Below, piece after piece: positions 1 through 8,716 of a stretch of 64,000 nucleotides of DNA. Under the pieces are notes generated by a model, which was not told where the DNA came from, searched no databases, and worked only from the letters and a program-made list of their open reading frames with translations. Numbering within the stretch: the stretch's first letter is position 1; each line of letters begins with the position of its first letter. The translations under genes were made by a program, and so were the position numbers. The DNA is from CAVQFB01 sp963711675 (lineage in GTDB: Bacteria; Acidobacteriota; Terriglobia; Terriglobales; Acidobacteriaceae): assembly GCA_963711675.1 (NCBI GenBank), contig CAVQFB010000016.1, positions 153,487 through 217,486 on the forward strand, in the 5' to 3' direction.

Positions 1-1
1 T

Positions 2-2230
2 CCCGAAGATCTGGTGATCGCTCGGACTTCTGACCAGCCGTTGCAGGTGAAAGAAAACCTCGACCTGTTCATGGATGCCTTGTATGAAGCGATCGCCCTG
101 GTTGTGATCGTTTCGCTGATCGGATTTTGGGAGTGGCGTTCGGCGCTCCTGATGGCCATCTCTATCCCGATCACACTGGCCATGACGTTCGGGATGATGT
201 ACATCCTGGGAATCGACCTGCAGCAGGTCTCGGTGGCCACGCTGATCATTGCGCTGGGTTTGCTGGTCGACGATCCCGTGGTCGCCGGCGATTCCATCAA
301 GCGAATGCTGGCGGATGGCCACCCGAATATCGTTGCCGCCTGGCTGGGCCCAACCAAGCTAGCCACTGCTATCCTCTACGCCACGGTTACGAATATCGTG
401 GCCTACGTGCCATTCTTGCTCGTGACTGGCAGCACGGGCGAATTTCTTTACAGCTTGCCCATCGTCATGACCTGTTCGCTGGTGGCGTCGCGGCTGGCTT
501 CGATGACGTTCATTCCTTTCCTCGGCTACTACATTCTGCGACCCGATAAGGGGCCCGAGCCCACCATTGAAGAGCGGCGGAACGGGCGCTTCATGCGCTA
601 TTACGTGATCGCAGCGAGATATTCGATCGAACATCGCTGGAAGTTCTTCATCGGATCACTCGCCTTCCTGCTCATCGGCGCCGTGATTTTTTCCCAATTG
701 AAGCTGGCATTTTTCCCCGAGGACGTTCAGTACTGGTCTTACGTCGACGTGTGGTTGCCGAATGACGTTAATCTGGGCACGACCAATCAGACCGCGCAAA
801 AGGTGGAGCAGACCATCCGAGAAGAGGCCGAGAAGTATGGCCGCGCGCATCCCGACAAGGATGGAAAGCCGGCTCACATCTTGAAGTACGTTACGGCTTT
901 TGTCGGCGGCGGCGGCCCGCGTTTCTGGTTCTCGGCCTCGCCCCAACTGCAGCAGCTCAACTACGCCCAGGTCATCACCGAGCTCACGGACAAGGAGCTT
1001 ACGCCGGTGTTCGTTCGACAATTGCAGCCGGTGCTGACGGCCAACGTGCCCGGCGCTCGCCTCGACGTGCGGCAATTGCTGACCAACCCGATTGACTACC
1101 CGATTGAAATACGCATATCCAGCGCCGCCGACGTCAGCGCGGCCCAGGAGCCTGAGGACATACGGACGTTGCGGCGGCTCGCCGGTCAGGTGGAAGACAT
1201 ACTCCGCAGTATTCCCGTCGCGGATCGGGTTCGAAACGAGTGGGGAGAGGAGAGCGCGCAAATCAAGCTCAAGATCGAACCCGATCGCGCCAACCTCGCG
1301 GGGATTACGAACTACGATGTGGCCACTTCATCTTCAGCTGCGATCAGCGGCACTCCAGTGGCAGCCCTGCAGGAAGGCCAGAAGCAAATTGCTGTCGTGG
1401 CTCGCCTGCGCATGAACGAGCGGGCACAGCTTTCCGATCTACAAAACCTTTATGTGTACGGATCGCAGGCCGACACCAAAATTCCGCTCGTGCAGGTTTC
1501 GGAGATCGAGACGACCATGGATACCGGCCGCATTGTCCGGCTGGAGCAGTTCCGCACGATCAATGTGCGAGCGTTTCCGGCCATCGGCGTCCTGAGTTCC
1601 GAGGTCTTGAAGGAGGCGATGCCACGGCTGCGCGAATTTGAAAAGTCGATGCCACCCGGTTATCGCTTGCAGATCGGCGGCGAATACGACAAGACTTCCC
1701 GCGGCTTCAAGAATCTCGCCATGGTGATGGCAGTGTCTATTTTTGCGATTTTCCTGGCCCTCGTATTTCAGTTCAACAACGGAATAAAGCCTCTGTTGGT
1801 GCTGGCTGCGGCGCCGTATGGCATCGTGGGCGCGGTGGCCGCATTGTGGATCATGAAGGTGCCCTTCGGGTTCATGGCCTTTCTTGGGATCGCCAGCCTG
1901 GTGGGTGTGATCGTCAGCCATTCCATCGTCCTCTTTGACTTCATCGAAGAAAGACACGCCGTCGGAGACGACTTTGAAGACGCCGTGATCGATGCCGGTA
2001 TTCTCCGTCTGCGGGCGGTGATGATCACCGTTTTCGCCACCGTGCTGGCGCTCTTCCCGCTGGCATTGCACGGCGGTCCCTTGTGGCAGCCACTTTGTTA
2101 CGCGCAGATCGGAGGCCTGCTGGTGGCTACCCTGATCACCAAACTCCAGGTGCCGTGCATGTACGCGATCTTTATTCTGGATCTAAAGATTCTGAAGTGG
2201 GAGACGAAGGAAGAGAAGGCGGTTGCCTGA
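2..2230 (+). CDS. RND efflux pump permease (AcrB/CusA type), 5' part missing
   Basis: This is the C-terminal 742 or so residues of an inner-membrane RND transporter, which exports drugs or metals using proton influx, normally with a periplasmic adaptor and outer-membrane channel. The reading frame is open at the window edge, so the true start lies upstream; full family members are about 1040 residues. The proton-relay helix is visible as LGLLVDDPVVAGDSIKR, with the two aspartates of TM4. A large periplasmic loop follows, then the second transmembrane block (FAIFLALVFQF, FMAFLGIASLVGVIVSHSIVLF). The usual Asn-Asn of the TM10 motif is Ser-His here. Substrate class cannot be told from this fragment. 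No adaptor gene lies downstream; it may be upstream of the window. Confidence 0.92.
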   Translation, partial: PEDLVIARTSDQPLQVKENLDLFMDALYEAIALVVIVSLIGFWEWRSALLMAISIPITLAMTFGMMYILGIDLQQVSVATLIIALGLLVDDPVVAGDSIKRMLADGHPNIVAAWLGPTKLATAILYATVTNIVAYVPFLLVTGSTGEFLYSLPIVMTCSLVASRLASMTFIPFLGYYILRPDKGPEPTIEERRNGRFMRYYVIAARYSIEHRWKFFIGSLAFLLIGAVIFSQLKLAFFPEDVQYWSYVDVWLPNDVNLGTTNQTAQKVEQTIREEAEKYGRAHPDKDGKPAHILKYVTAFVGGGGPRFWFSASPQLQQLNYAQVITELTDKELTPVFVRQLQPVLTANVPGARLDVRQLLTNPIDYPIEIRISSAADVSAAQEPEDIRTLRRLAGQVEDILRSIPVADRVRNEWGEESAQIKLKIEPDRANLAGITNYDVATSSSAAISGTPVAALQEGQKQIAVVARLRMNERAQLSDLQNLYVYGSQADTKIPLVQVSEIETTMDTGRIVRLEQFRTINVRAFPAIGVLSSEVLKEAMPRLREFEKSMPPGYRLQIGGEYDKTSRGFKNLAMVMAVSIFAIFLALVFQFNNGIKPLLVLAAAPYGIVGAVAALWIMKVPFGFMAFLGIASLVGVIVSHSIVLFDFIEERHAVGDDFEDAVIDAGILRLRAVMITVFATVLALFPLALHGGPLWQPLCYAQIGGLLVATLITKLQVPCMYAIFILDLKILKWETKEEKAVA

Positions 2231-2561
2231 AGCAGATCGGTGAGAAAATTTCCCGGCTCTACAGCATCCCCCGAAACACAGGACGGCAAGGCGTCATGCA
2301 GTTCGTCGCCTTCGAAATGGAGTGATCGTCCGATGCAATCTGCTGGAGTCCGTTGCCGAAAACGTTCCGTTAGCTTTTCAACACCTGTCCCCGTGAACTG
2401 CGAGGAATGGGTTAGAATCAGGTATTCCCGGCTTGGCGGCGAGTTTCCTCTGCGGGCTCAGTACCCGGTCCTTCGGATCGCTCTAGCGGGAGACCGTTGT
2501 TGGTAGTGCCGCCCCAATCTATGTCGGCGGCGACCGTTCGAAGTACAAGGAGGCTGTGCTC
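2231..2561. other. 331-bp intergenic stretch, candidate bactofilin promoter
   Basis: No credible coding frame. The best signal is a -10-like TAGAAT at 2413-2418 pointing toward the bactofilin gene, without a good -35. The end carries the strong Shine-Dalgarno AAGGAGG at 2547-2553. Confidence 0.35.
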
Positions 2562-3032
2562 ATGGAAACGCCCAAAAGCGGCGAATTCGCTCACATCGGG
2601 AAGTCGGTAGTCATCAAGGGAGAACTCTCGGGCAGCGAAGATCTGTACATTGACGGTCGGGTATCGGGAACCATCGAACTCCGTGGGAACCGCCTCACCA
2701 TAGGCCCGAACGGCCAGATCCAGGCCAATATCAACGCGAAAGGCGTTGTCGTCCAGGGAAAGCTGGAAGGGAGCATTCAGGCCAGCGATCGGGTGGAGTT
2801 GCGTGCCTCAGCGGTGATGGTAGGCGATGTTTCCACACAGCGCGTCGCGATTGAGGACGGCGCCTACATAAAGGGAAAAGTCGAAATCCAGAAGGAAGCC
2901 TCCAGAGCCGGCTCGAAGCCTGAGGCAAAGGTCGAGGCGACAAGCCCCGCTTCGCTGGCGGCAGCCGCGCCGGGCGGCACTTCTTCCGGTGGCGGCGGGT
3001 CTTCGCTAACCTCCCCGGAGCAGAAGAAGTAA
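2562..3032 (+). CDS. Bactofilin (polymer-forming cytoskeletal protein)
   Basis: A 156-residue bactofilin of the DUF583 family. Bactofilins self-assemble into filaments without nucleotide and organise cell-wall synthesis or membrane-bound partners. The core at residues about 7-115 is a run of short beta-helix repeats (GSEDLYIDGRVSGTIEL, NGQIQANINAKGVVVQGKL, ASAVMVGDVSTQRVAIEDGA). A Lys/Ala/Ser/Gly-rich tail follows and looks disordered. I chose the ATG at 2562 because AAGGAGG ends 8 nt before it; a GTG two codons upstream is also in frame. It is flanked by an efflux pump and a methyltransferase with no obvious functional link, and no M23 peptidase partner is adjacent. Confidence 0.93.
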   Translation: METPKSGEFAHIGKSVVIKGELSGSEDLYIDGRVSGTIELRGNRLTIGPNGQIQANINAKGVVVQGKLEGSIQASDRVELRASAVMVGDVSTQRVAIEDGAYIKGKVEIQKEASRAGSKPEAKVEATSPASLAAAAPGGTSSGGGGSSLTSPEQKK

Positions 3033-3126
3033 CCGGTTCGATTCCACGACGCGCGATAAACTAGGCTGGCATCAGCGATAGGCGGGGGCCTGGAGTCATC
3101 TAGGGCATCCGTCGTCCAACGACGAA

Positions 3127-3828
3127 ATGAAAATTTTTCGTGGCGGTACATCGGCGGGACCCGAAACACCAGCGTCCTCCAAACCTGCGCAGCGGCTGAC
3201 ACGCAAGTCCAGCGGACTGGGCGAGCTTGCGCGGCAGTTGGCGTCGGAAGAAGTCCTGTGTGTCCTCGATTTGGGCGCCACTTCACCCGCCAATATTCGT
3301 TACCTGACGGAGCGCGGGCACAAGATCTACAGCGAAGACTTGCTGGTGGCTTCGACCGACCCTTCTCTCGCCACCAAAGACGAACAGGGCCATCCCACTC
3401 TCGACGCGAAGCGCTTTCTCGCAGATAACCTGGTTTATCCTAACGCGCACTTCGACATCGTTCTGTGCTGGAATCTCGCGGACTACCTGGACGAGAGTCT
3501 GGTCAAACCCGTCGTGGACAAGTTGTGGTCCATGCTGAAGCCGGGGGGCGTTCTCCTGGCTTTCTTTCACACGCGCGATGCCGGGCCCGACGCCCCCTGC
3601 TACCGCTATCATGTTGTAGGCAACGACCTGCTGGAGATGCAGCCCATCGTACCGCCGCGCGAAGTCAAGCATGGGCACACGGGAGCCGCACACTCCGCTG
3701 TCGGCGGCGGTTTCCGTCTGCAGCGTGTGTTTAACAATCGCCACATCGAGAACCTTTTCCGCGACTTCGCTTCTATCAAATTCTTCCTCGCCCGTGACAA
3801 CGTCCGGGAAGTTCTCGTAGTTCGATAG
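3127..3828 (+). CDS. Class I SAM-dependent methyltransferase-like protein
   Basis: A 233-residue protein with a methyltransferase fold. The first 40 residues are low-complexity. A degenerate motif I follows (VLDLGATSPANIRYL), then the strand-4 region FDIVLCWNLADYLDE and the post-IV segment LKPGGVLLAFFHTRD. The glycine-rich loop is reduced to a single Gly, so SAM binding may be weak or unusual. Substrate is unknown. The acidobacterial pattern of a bactofilin followed by such a protein suggests, without proof, an envelope or cytoskeleton role. It converges with the flavoprotein gene on the other strand, leaving only 25 bp between stops. Confidence 0.7.
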   Translation: MKIFRGGTSAGPETPASSKPAQRLTRKSSGLGELARQLASEEVLCVLDLGATSPANIRYLTERGHKIYSEDLLVASTDPSLATKDEQGHPTLDAKRFLADNLVYPNAHFDIVLCWNLADYLDESLVKPVVDKLWSMLKPGGVLLAFFHTRDAGPDAPCYRYHVVGNDLLEMQPIVPPREVKHGHTGAAHSAVGGGFRLQRVFNNRHIENLFRDFASIKFFLARDNVREVLVVR

Positions 3829-3853
3829 TCAACCATTCTTAGTTGACGCGCTC

Positions 3854-4948
3854 TTACCGTGTGTGCCGGATGAAGTAGCGCGTCAATGCCGGGCTGTGTT
3901 TCAACGCTGTCAGAAGCACCAGACGCACCATTCGCGGCAGGAGAAAGATGTGCCGTATTTGCGAGGACGTTCGGAAAACGGGCAGGAAGTCGCTTTCATA
4001 AGAGCGGCGGTAAGACTCGATGCTTGCGGTTAGAGAAGTCTTGCCCTGAAAAAACGGCGCCAACGATCGAGCGGCCAACACTCCGCCGCGCAGTGCCAGA
4101 GATATCCCGTCGCCCACGAAGGGATCGACAAATCCCGCGGCATCGCCCGCCCGCAGAATGCTCCCTTCCACAGGTTGCGGCTCGCGAAACAGCAGCGGGG
4201 AAGTGCTTACTGGATCAGTCAGCGGCTGCCAGCTCCGGCTGCGCTCTCGCAGCGGAGTATTGCGCTCAAACACGTCAGCCAGAGTGCTGGCTACGTCCGC
4301 CCGTACCATGGCGCAAACGTTGACGCGATTTTGCCTTCGATTATCCTCGAGGGTGACGGGCTGAACGCCGCAGTACCCGCCCTCAAAAAAATACAGGTCC
4401 ACCGATGGCGATGGCGCTTCCTCCGCAAAATGAGCTTTCACGCCCAGCCACTTCTGTCGCGGCTTGTAGCTCTCAGGCGGAGGGGTAGTCAGGTTCGACC
4501 ATCGCCCGGTGGAATTGATCACCGCACGACTCTCATACGAGTCGCTATTCGTGGAGACTGCGAAGGGGCCGTCTCCGCCAATGGTTTGAACAGTAATTTG
4601 ATCGCGCGTCTCGACACCATTTTTCTGCGCTGCTGTCCAGAGTGCCGCGTCCAGATCAAGCCGTGCGATGCTCGCGGCAGGAGGATCGACCACACTCGCC
4701 AGCATCAGTCCATCGACGAAAATACGAGTCTGGGCGATGCGGGGTGCCTGCTCGAGCAAGTTTCTTCCACTTGTGCCCAGCAGCGACGCAAGCAAGCTCA
4801 GCGACTCTGCAGAAACAAATTCACCGCAAGCTTTGTTGCGCGGGAAACGCCCGCGCTCGAGCAGCAAGACACGTGCGCCTGCGCTAGCCGCCGTAATGGC
4901 CGCAGACGATCCACCCGGACCTGCGCCGATCACGATCAGGTCATACAT
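3854..4948 (-). CDS. FAD-dependent oxidoreductase, geranylgeranyl reductase family
   Basis: A 364-residue flavoprotein of the geranylgeranyl reductase/tryptophan halogenase superfamily, which reduces isoprenoid double bonds or oxidises aromatic or polyketide substrates. The N-terminal FAD motif is MYDLIVIGAGPGGSSAA, followed by the acidic E of LLERGRFPRNKACGE, and the second FAD contact is ILRAGDAAGFVDPFVGDGI. The CGE/FVS pattern after the first strand is typical of the family. The frame stays open far upstream, but the dinucleotide fold begins at the ATG at 4948, which overlaps the stop of the upstream methyltransferase gene by 8 bp and implies translational coupling. In other bacteria such pairs often sit beside a type III polyketide synthase; none is visible here. 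Confidence 0.85.
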   Translation of the reverse strand: MYDLIVIGAGPGGSSAAITAASAGARVLLLERGRFPRNKACGEFVSAESLSLLASLLGTSGRNLLEQAPRIAQTRIFVDGLMLASVVDPPAASIARLDLDAALWTAAQKNGVETRDQITVQTIGGDGPFAVSTNSDSYESRAVINSTGRWSNLTTPPPESYKPRQKWLGVKAHFAEEAPSPSVDLYFFEGGYCGVQPVTLEDNRRQNRVNVCAMVRADVASTLADVFERNTPLRERSRSWQPLTDPVSTSPLLFREPQPVEGSILRAGDAAGFVDPFVGDGISLALRGGVLAARSLAPFFQGKTSLTASIESYRRSYESDFLPVFRTSSQIRHIFLLPRMVRLVLLTALKHSPALTRYFIRHTR

Positions 4949-5651
4949 TCGCAGGCTTCCTTCCGTTCGTGGGCGCTCCCGATTTCCAGACGACGACTCC
5001 CATTCGATAAAGGTAATGCCGCGTGATTTCCACTCTTGCAGCGCCTGCGTATCCCAGCATTTCGCGCATTTCAGCCGGAGTGTAGGCCTGACGGACAGAG
5101 GCGGGCGCGTCATTGCGTGTGATGCGGCTGCGGTAAATCGGGAGGCCCGCATAAACCAGCGCCAGATGCACCGGATTTCGCACCAGATCGTTGATCAATA
5201 CGGCTACACGGGAGCAGCGGAGAGCCTCTTTAGCAAAAGCCGTTACCTGGTCAGGCGGCAGGTGATGAACGAACAGGCAGCAACTGATTAAGTCGAAACT
5301 GCCATTGTGAAAGGGAAGGGAAAGCGCGTCGCCGACAACCTTGGATTCTCCATTCGTCAGATGGCTGGAGCAGCGATCAAGCAGGGTCAGCTGCAAGTCA
5401 ATTCCGCGACGCTGCAGTCGGGCGCGCACCGATTGCGGTAAATCTCCGGAGCCTGCCGCCACTTCCAGCACAGAGAACTTCGATTTTCCACTTACACGCG
5501 CCGCGTGCTCCACCATGCGCGCGGTGGTGTTGACGCCGCCAAAACGATGGTTGAAGAAGCGAAGATCAGCCAGCGAGTCGGATACTTCAGCGGGTGAGCC
5601 GTTGTCATCATCTAGCAATTCGCGGCTGGGGATTCGCTTCATGTCGCACAA
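4941..5651 (-). CDS. SAM-dependent methyltransferase (UbiE-like)
   Basis: A 236-residue class I methyltransferase. Motif I is FSVLEVAAGSGDLPQSV, the acidic residue of strand 2 is in LTLLDRCSSHL, motif II/III is VVGDALSLPFHNGSFDLISC, and the substrate-side helix carries the FVHHL seen in quinone and polyketide methyltransferases. The 3' end overlaps the flavoprotein start by 8 bp and the ABC exporter stop lies 38 bp upstream, so the three genes probably form one transcript read leftwards. The modified molecule is not identifiable; a lipid-soluble polyketide or isoprenoid that is then exported would fit. Either the first Met or Met4 (5642) could be the start. Confidence 0.82.
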   Translation of the reverse strand: MCDMKRIPSRELLDDDNGSPAEVSDSLADLRFFNHRFGGVNTTARMVEHAARVSGKSKFSVLEVAAGSGDLPQSVRARLQRRGIDLQLTLLDRCSSHLTNGESKVVGDALSLPFHNGSFDLISCCLFVHHLPPDQVTAFAKEALRCSRVAVLINDLVRNPVHLALVYAGLPIYRSRITRNDAPASVRQAYTPAEMREMLGYAGAARVEITRHYLYRMGVVVWKSGAPTNGRKPANV

Positions 5652-5689
5652 GTGCCGCAGAAGTGTAACACCCGGCCAGCGCTGGCCGC

Positions 5690-7441
5690 TTACACTTCCG
5701 CCAGCTCTTCCTCGAGTAACTGCTTGTTATAGAGGTCGGTGTAGTAACCGTTGCGGGCAATGAGTTCGTCGTGGGTGCCGATCTCGACGATCCGCCCTCC
5801 GTGCAGGACGGCGATCCGGTCCGCGTTGCGAACCGTAGACACGCGGTGGGAGATGAAAATCGTGGTCCGATCCTGCATCACTTCGCGCAGATGATTGAGA
5901 ATCTTGTCCTCAGTGTGCGTATCGACGCTCGACAATGCGTCATCCAGAATCAGAATTCGGGGATCGCGAAGAATTGCGCGGGCGATCGCGGTGCGCTGCT
6001 TCTGCCCTCCCGACAACGTAATTCCGCGCTCACCGACCATCGTCTGGTACCGCTCCGGGAAGCCTTCAATATCGCGTGCGATGTTGGCTGCTTCGGCGGC
6101 CGCGTACACTTCCTCATCCGTCACATTCTCTTTGCCGAAGGCAATGTTCCCGCGAACGGTGTCGCTGAAGAGAAACGTTTCCTGGGGGACGAACCCGATA
6201 CTTCCCCGCAGATCCTCCAGTCGGTAGTCGCGCACCGGACGGCCATCGATGAGCACAGAGCCGGGAGGGGCATCGTAAATACGCGGGATCAGGTTCACCA
6301 GGGTTGTCTTGCCCGAGCCGGTTGGACCGACGATCGCCAGGCTGCTGCCAGCTGGAATGCGAAGATTGATGTCACGTAAAACCGGTGTTCCGTTGTAGGC
6401 GAAATCGAGGTTGCGGAATTCAATCTCACCGCCTATGGCGGAAGGTGGATGCGGCGATTTCGCCGCCTCGCTATCGTCGATCTCAGCTTTTTCGATGAGA
6501 AGTTCGTTGATGCGACCCATTGACGCCGTGCCGCGCTGGAAGATGTTAATGACCCAGCCCAAAGCGATGATGGGCCAGGTTAGCTGCACCATGTAGGTGT
6601 TGAATGCTACAAATTTGCCGACGCTTATCTTGCCGAGCAAGACTTCGCGGCCCCCGAGCCACAACACCAGGACTACGGCGAAGCCCAGCATGGTTTCCAG
6701 CGTGGGCCACAGCATGCCCATCAAGCGTACTAACTTCAGGCTCCGCGAGATGTACTCCTGATTTGCTCCCTCAAAGGCATTGATCTCTGCCTCCTCCTGC
6801 ACGTAGGCGCGAATCACTCGGGCGCCAGAGAAGTTTTCCTGCGCTCGGGCCGAAATGTCAGAGAACATGGCCTGGATCTTCTCAAACCGGTCATGAATGC
6901 GCCGGCCGAAGTACTGCACGACGATGCTCACGATCGGCAGCGGCAGGAATGCATAGAGCGTCAGCCCGGGGCTGATCTTCAACATGAACACCAAGGCCGC
7001 GGCCGTGAATACGATCGTATTCGCCGAATACATGATGGCCGGTCCCAGGAGCGCGCGCACCGCGTTGAGGTCATTTGTGGCTCGCGCCATGATGTCGCCG
7101 GTGCGGGTGCGCTGATAGAACGAGTACGAAAGGCCTTCCAGATGCCGGAACAGATCGTTGCGAAGATCGAACTCGATCTCTCGTGAGATGCCGATGACAA
7201 CCCAGCGCGTCAGGTACTGGAACACCCCCTTCGTGAGCGCTATCGCGATCAGCAGCAGAGAATAGATCAGCAGAGTTCGAGACGTGATGCCCTGCTTCAG
7301 AGCATCGACCGCGCGTTGTATGACCTGAGGGAACAAACTCCAAACGCCATTTGTCAGGAACACACACACTGTCCCCACCACGTAGCCGCGGCGATATTTC
7401 TTTAAATAGGGGAGCAGAGGGCGGAGACTTTTGGGTACCAT
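5690..7441 (-). CDS. ABC exporter, fused permease and ATPase (MsbA/BmrA type)
   Basis: A 583-residue half-transporter that works as a homodimer or heterodimer in the inner membrane. Residues about 15-310 form the six-helix transmembrane domain. The nucleotide-binding domain shows Walker A (GPTGSGKTTL), the Q-loop (GFVPQETFLFS), the signature LSGGQKQR, Walker B (ILILDDALSS) and the switch histidine (FISHR). Length is standard for the family. It is the first gene of a probable leftward operon with a methyltransferase and a flavoprotein, which suggests export of the product they modify, but lipid or drug export is equally possible. The Shine-Dalgarno is weak. Confidence 0.93.
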   Translation of the reverse strand: MVPKSLRPLLPYLKKYRRGYVVGTVCVFLTNGVWSLFPQVIQRAVDALKQGITSRTLLIYSLLLIAIALTKGVFQYLTRWVVIGISREIEFDLRNDLFRHLEGLSYSFYQRTRTGDIMARATNDLNAVRALLGPAIMYSANTIVFTAAALVFMLKISPGLTLYAFLPLPIVSIVVQYFGRRIHDRFEKIQAMFSDISARAQENFSGARVIRAYVQEEAEINAFEGANQEYISRSLKLVRLMGMLWPTLETMLGFAVVLVLWLGGREVLLGKISVGKFVAFNTYMVQLTWPIIALGWVINIFQRGTASMGRINELLIEKAEIDDSEAAKSPHPPSAIGGEIEFRNLDFAYNGTPVLRDINLRIPAGSSLAIVGPTGSGKTTLVNLIPRIYDAPPGSVLIDGRPVRDYRLEDLRGSIGFVPQETFLFSDTVRGNIAFGKENVTDEEVYAAAEAANIARDIEGFPERYQTMVGERGITLSGGQKQRTAIARAILRDPRILILDDALSSVDTHTEDKILNHLREVMQDRTTIFISHRVSTVRNADRIAVLHGGRIVEIGTHDELIARNGYYTDLYNKQLLEEELAEV

Positions 7442-7579
7442 GTGCTTCTACTAGATGAGATTCTAGCCGTCGGCGCTTCAGATGTTCCGCGGTCCAAGGT
7501 TCGCGGAGGGAACTGGACAACGCAGCCCTGAGTGCCCGGGCAGGATATTGCGAAACTTGGGCGATGCCTCGGTTTGCTA

Positions 7580-7759
7580 TCAGGCGAGCCGTGAACCGGC
7601 CTTCTCGAATACTGCGGGATGGCGATAACGTTCCAGGCGATCCTCACTCGGGACCTCTCGGAAAACTACTGCGCAGGTGGCAACAAGCGCCAAGGCCCAT
7701 CCTGCCAGGAAAAACCAGCCCAAAAGCATCAAACAGAAATAGATTATGTCGCCATTCAT
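7580..7759 (-). CDS. Small single-pass or hairpin membrane protein, 59 aa
   Basis: A 59-residue protein with a long hydrophobic stretch (about residues 5-33: YFCLMLLGWFFLAGWALALV and following) and a polar, basic C-terminus (EDRLERYRHPAVFEKAG). I support it because GAAGGA sits 5 nt before the ATG at 7759, although the frame opens 15 bp upstream. It follows the 69-residue gene on the same strand. No family is recognised. A regulator-type small membrane protein of the envelope-stress locus is possible but unproven. Confidence 0.5.
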   Translation of the reverse strand: MNGDIIYFCLMLLGWFFLAGWALALVATCAVVFREVPSEDRLERYRHPAVFEKAGSRLA

Positions 7760-7841
7760 ACTTGTCCTTCGCACGCCCCGGAAGCTTCTGCTGTTTGCCA
7801 GTTCATCCGAATCGATGCCCGAACCTTCTGTTTCACTATCT

Positions 7842-8051
7842 TTAGCAGGACAATTCAGCCTTGCCGTAAAGCCGCCGGTACTCGGCGAGGATGTCTTGAA
7901 TCTTCTGCACTCTCCCCAACGTGGTCAAATGGCGATTGTTAAATACGGCCTCAACTTTAGACATCCAGCAGTCCACAGCGGTATGTATTCCTGACGCCAT
8001 TTCGCTCGCTACTGCCTCTATGAAGTCTCGATCTAGTGCTGTCGCTGCCAC
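7842..8051 (-). CDS. Small hypothetical protein, 69 aa
   Basis: A 69-residue soluble-looking protein, predicted helical, with FIEAVASEMASGIHTAVDCW in the middle and VQKIQDILAEYRRLYGKAEL near the end. I place the start at a GTG at 8051 because the complementary strand carries AAAGGTGG 6 nt upstream; the longer open frame runs back into the terminator of the chaperone gene and has no ribosome site. No known family. It lies downstream of the Spy-like gene on the same strand, but a hairpin terminator separates them, so it may depend on read-through or its own promoter. Confidence 0.45.
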   Translation of the reverse strand: MAATALDRDFIEAVASEMASGIHTAVDCWMSKVEAVFNNRHLTTLGRVQKIQDILAEYRRLYGKAELSC

Positions 8052-8083
8052 GCGGGACCACCTTTCTTGCTTCGAACGGCTCG

Positions 8084-8129
8084 AAAAAATCAGGCGGGAC
8101 GGGGGATGAGAGGAGAGTCGCCCCGCCTG
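8084..8129 (-). terminator. Rho-independent terminator after the Spy-like gene
   Basis: On the minus strand an 8-bp stem (CAGGCGGG, 8122-8129, pairing with 8091-8098) closes a 23-nt loop and is followed by a run of six T (8084-8089). It sits 18 bp past the chaperone stop. The loop is long, so strength is uncertain. Confidence 0.6.
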
Positions 8130-8146
8130 CAGCGCACACAAAAGCT

Positions 8147-8632
8147 TTATTCGGACGCCGTCCCTGGCTGCATGTGTTTCATCATCCGCTGCTCATGACG
8201 GCTCATGAACTTGTCCATCTTGGCTTTCTGATCGGGCGTGAGCACCTGGAACAGCTCGGAAGTGATGCGCGCCTTTTGTACCTCTGCTTCGATCATCGTC
8301 TGCGATTGCTGGGTCACCAGGGCGCGGGCCTTGGTTTCGTCGAAGCTGCCACTCTCCGCCATCTGCCTGAGCTGTTGATGGGTCTGCATGAGTTGTTGGG
8401 CCAGAGGCTGGATATTAGGCCGCTCTTTCGCCAAAATATCCTTCACCTGCGCTTGCTGTGCGTCGGTTAGGTCAAGATAAGACGAAAAGAACCCGAGCAT
8501 ATGGCCGCCAAAGGGGAAGCCCATCCCGACCCGGGCTTGCGAAACCTTCTTGACGGTTTGGGAAACTCCGACCGCGGCCGCCAACATGATGACCAGCGCC
8601 GCCACAACCCACTTCACCCGATTCGATCTCAT
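8147..8632 (-). CDS. Spy/CpxP-family periplasmic chaperone
   Basis: A 161-residue periplasmic protein. An N-terminal basic and hydrophobic segment (residues 1-24, VKWVVAALVIMLAAAVGVS) directs export. The mature part is all helical and carries the two LTxxQ-type motifs of the family, LTDAQQAQVKDIL and LTPDQKAKMDKF, separated by a Gln-rich helix. Family members bind unfolded or stress-damaged envelope proteins or dampen the CpxA sensor. I use the ATG at 8632, just before the signal sequence, with GGGAG about 10 nt upstream. It is transcribed divergently from a CpxR/CpxA-like pair, with an exact CpxR-type box between them, so it is likely both a target of and feedback on that system. Confidence 0.88.
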   Translation of the reverse strand: MRSNRVKWVVAALVIMLAAAVGVSQTVKKVSQARVGMGFPFGGHMLGFFSSYLDLTDAQQAQVKDILAKERPNIQPLAQQLMQTHQQLRQMAESGSFDETKARALVTQQSQTMIEAEVQKARITSELFQVLTPDQKAKMDKFMSRHEQRMMKHMQPGTASE

Positions 8633-8716
8633 TTTTTCTGACTCCCGGCGCTGCCTTCTGCGAAGCGCCACCGCTTGCTATGTGCCTATGGAAACACCTT
8701 TTGCGGGGGTGTTGCG

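Noticed and set aside
3033..3126. tRNA-like GGTTCGATTCC after the bactofilin gene
   Set aside because: No acceptor or anticodon stem can be built around it; no tRNA or rRNA gene was found in the window.
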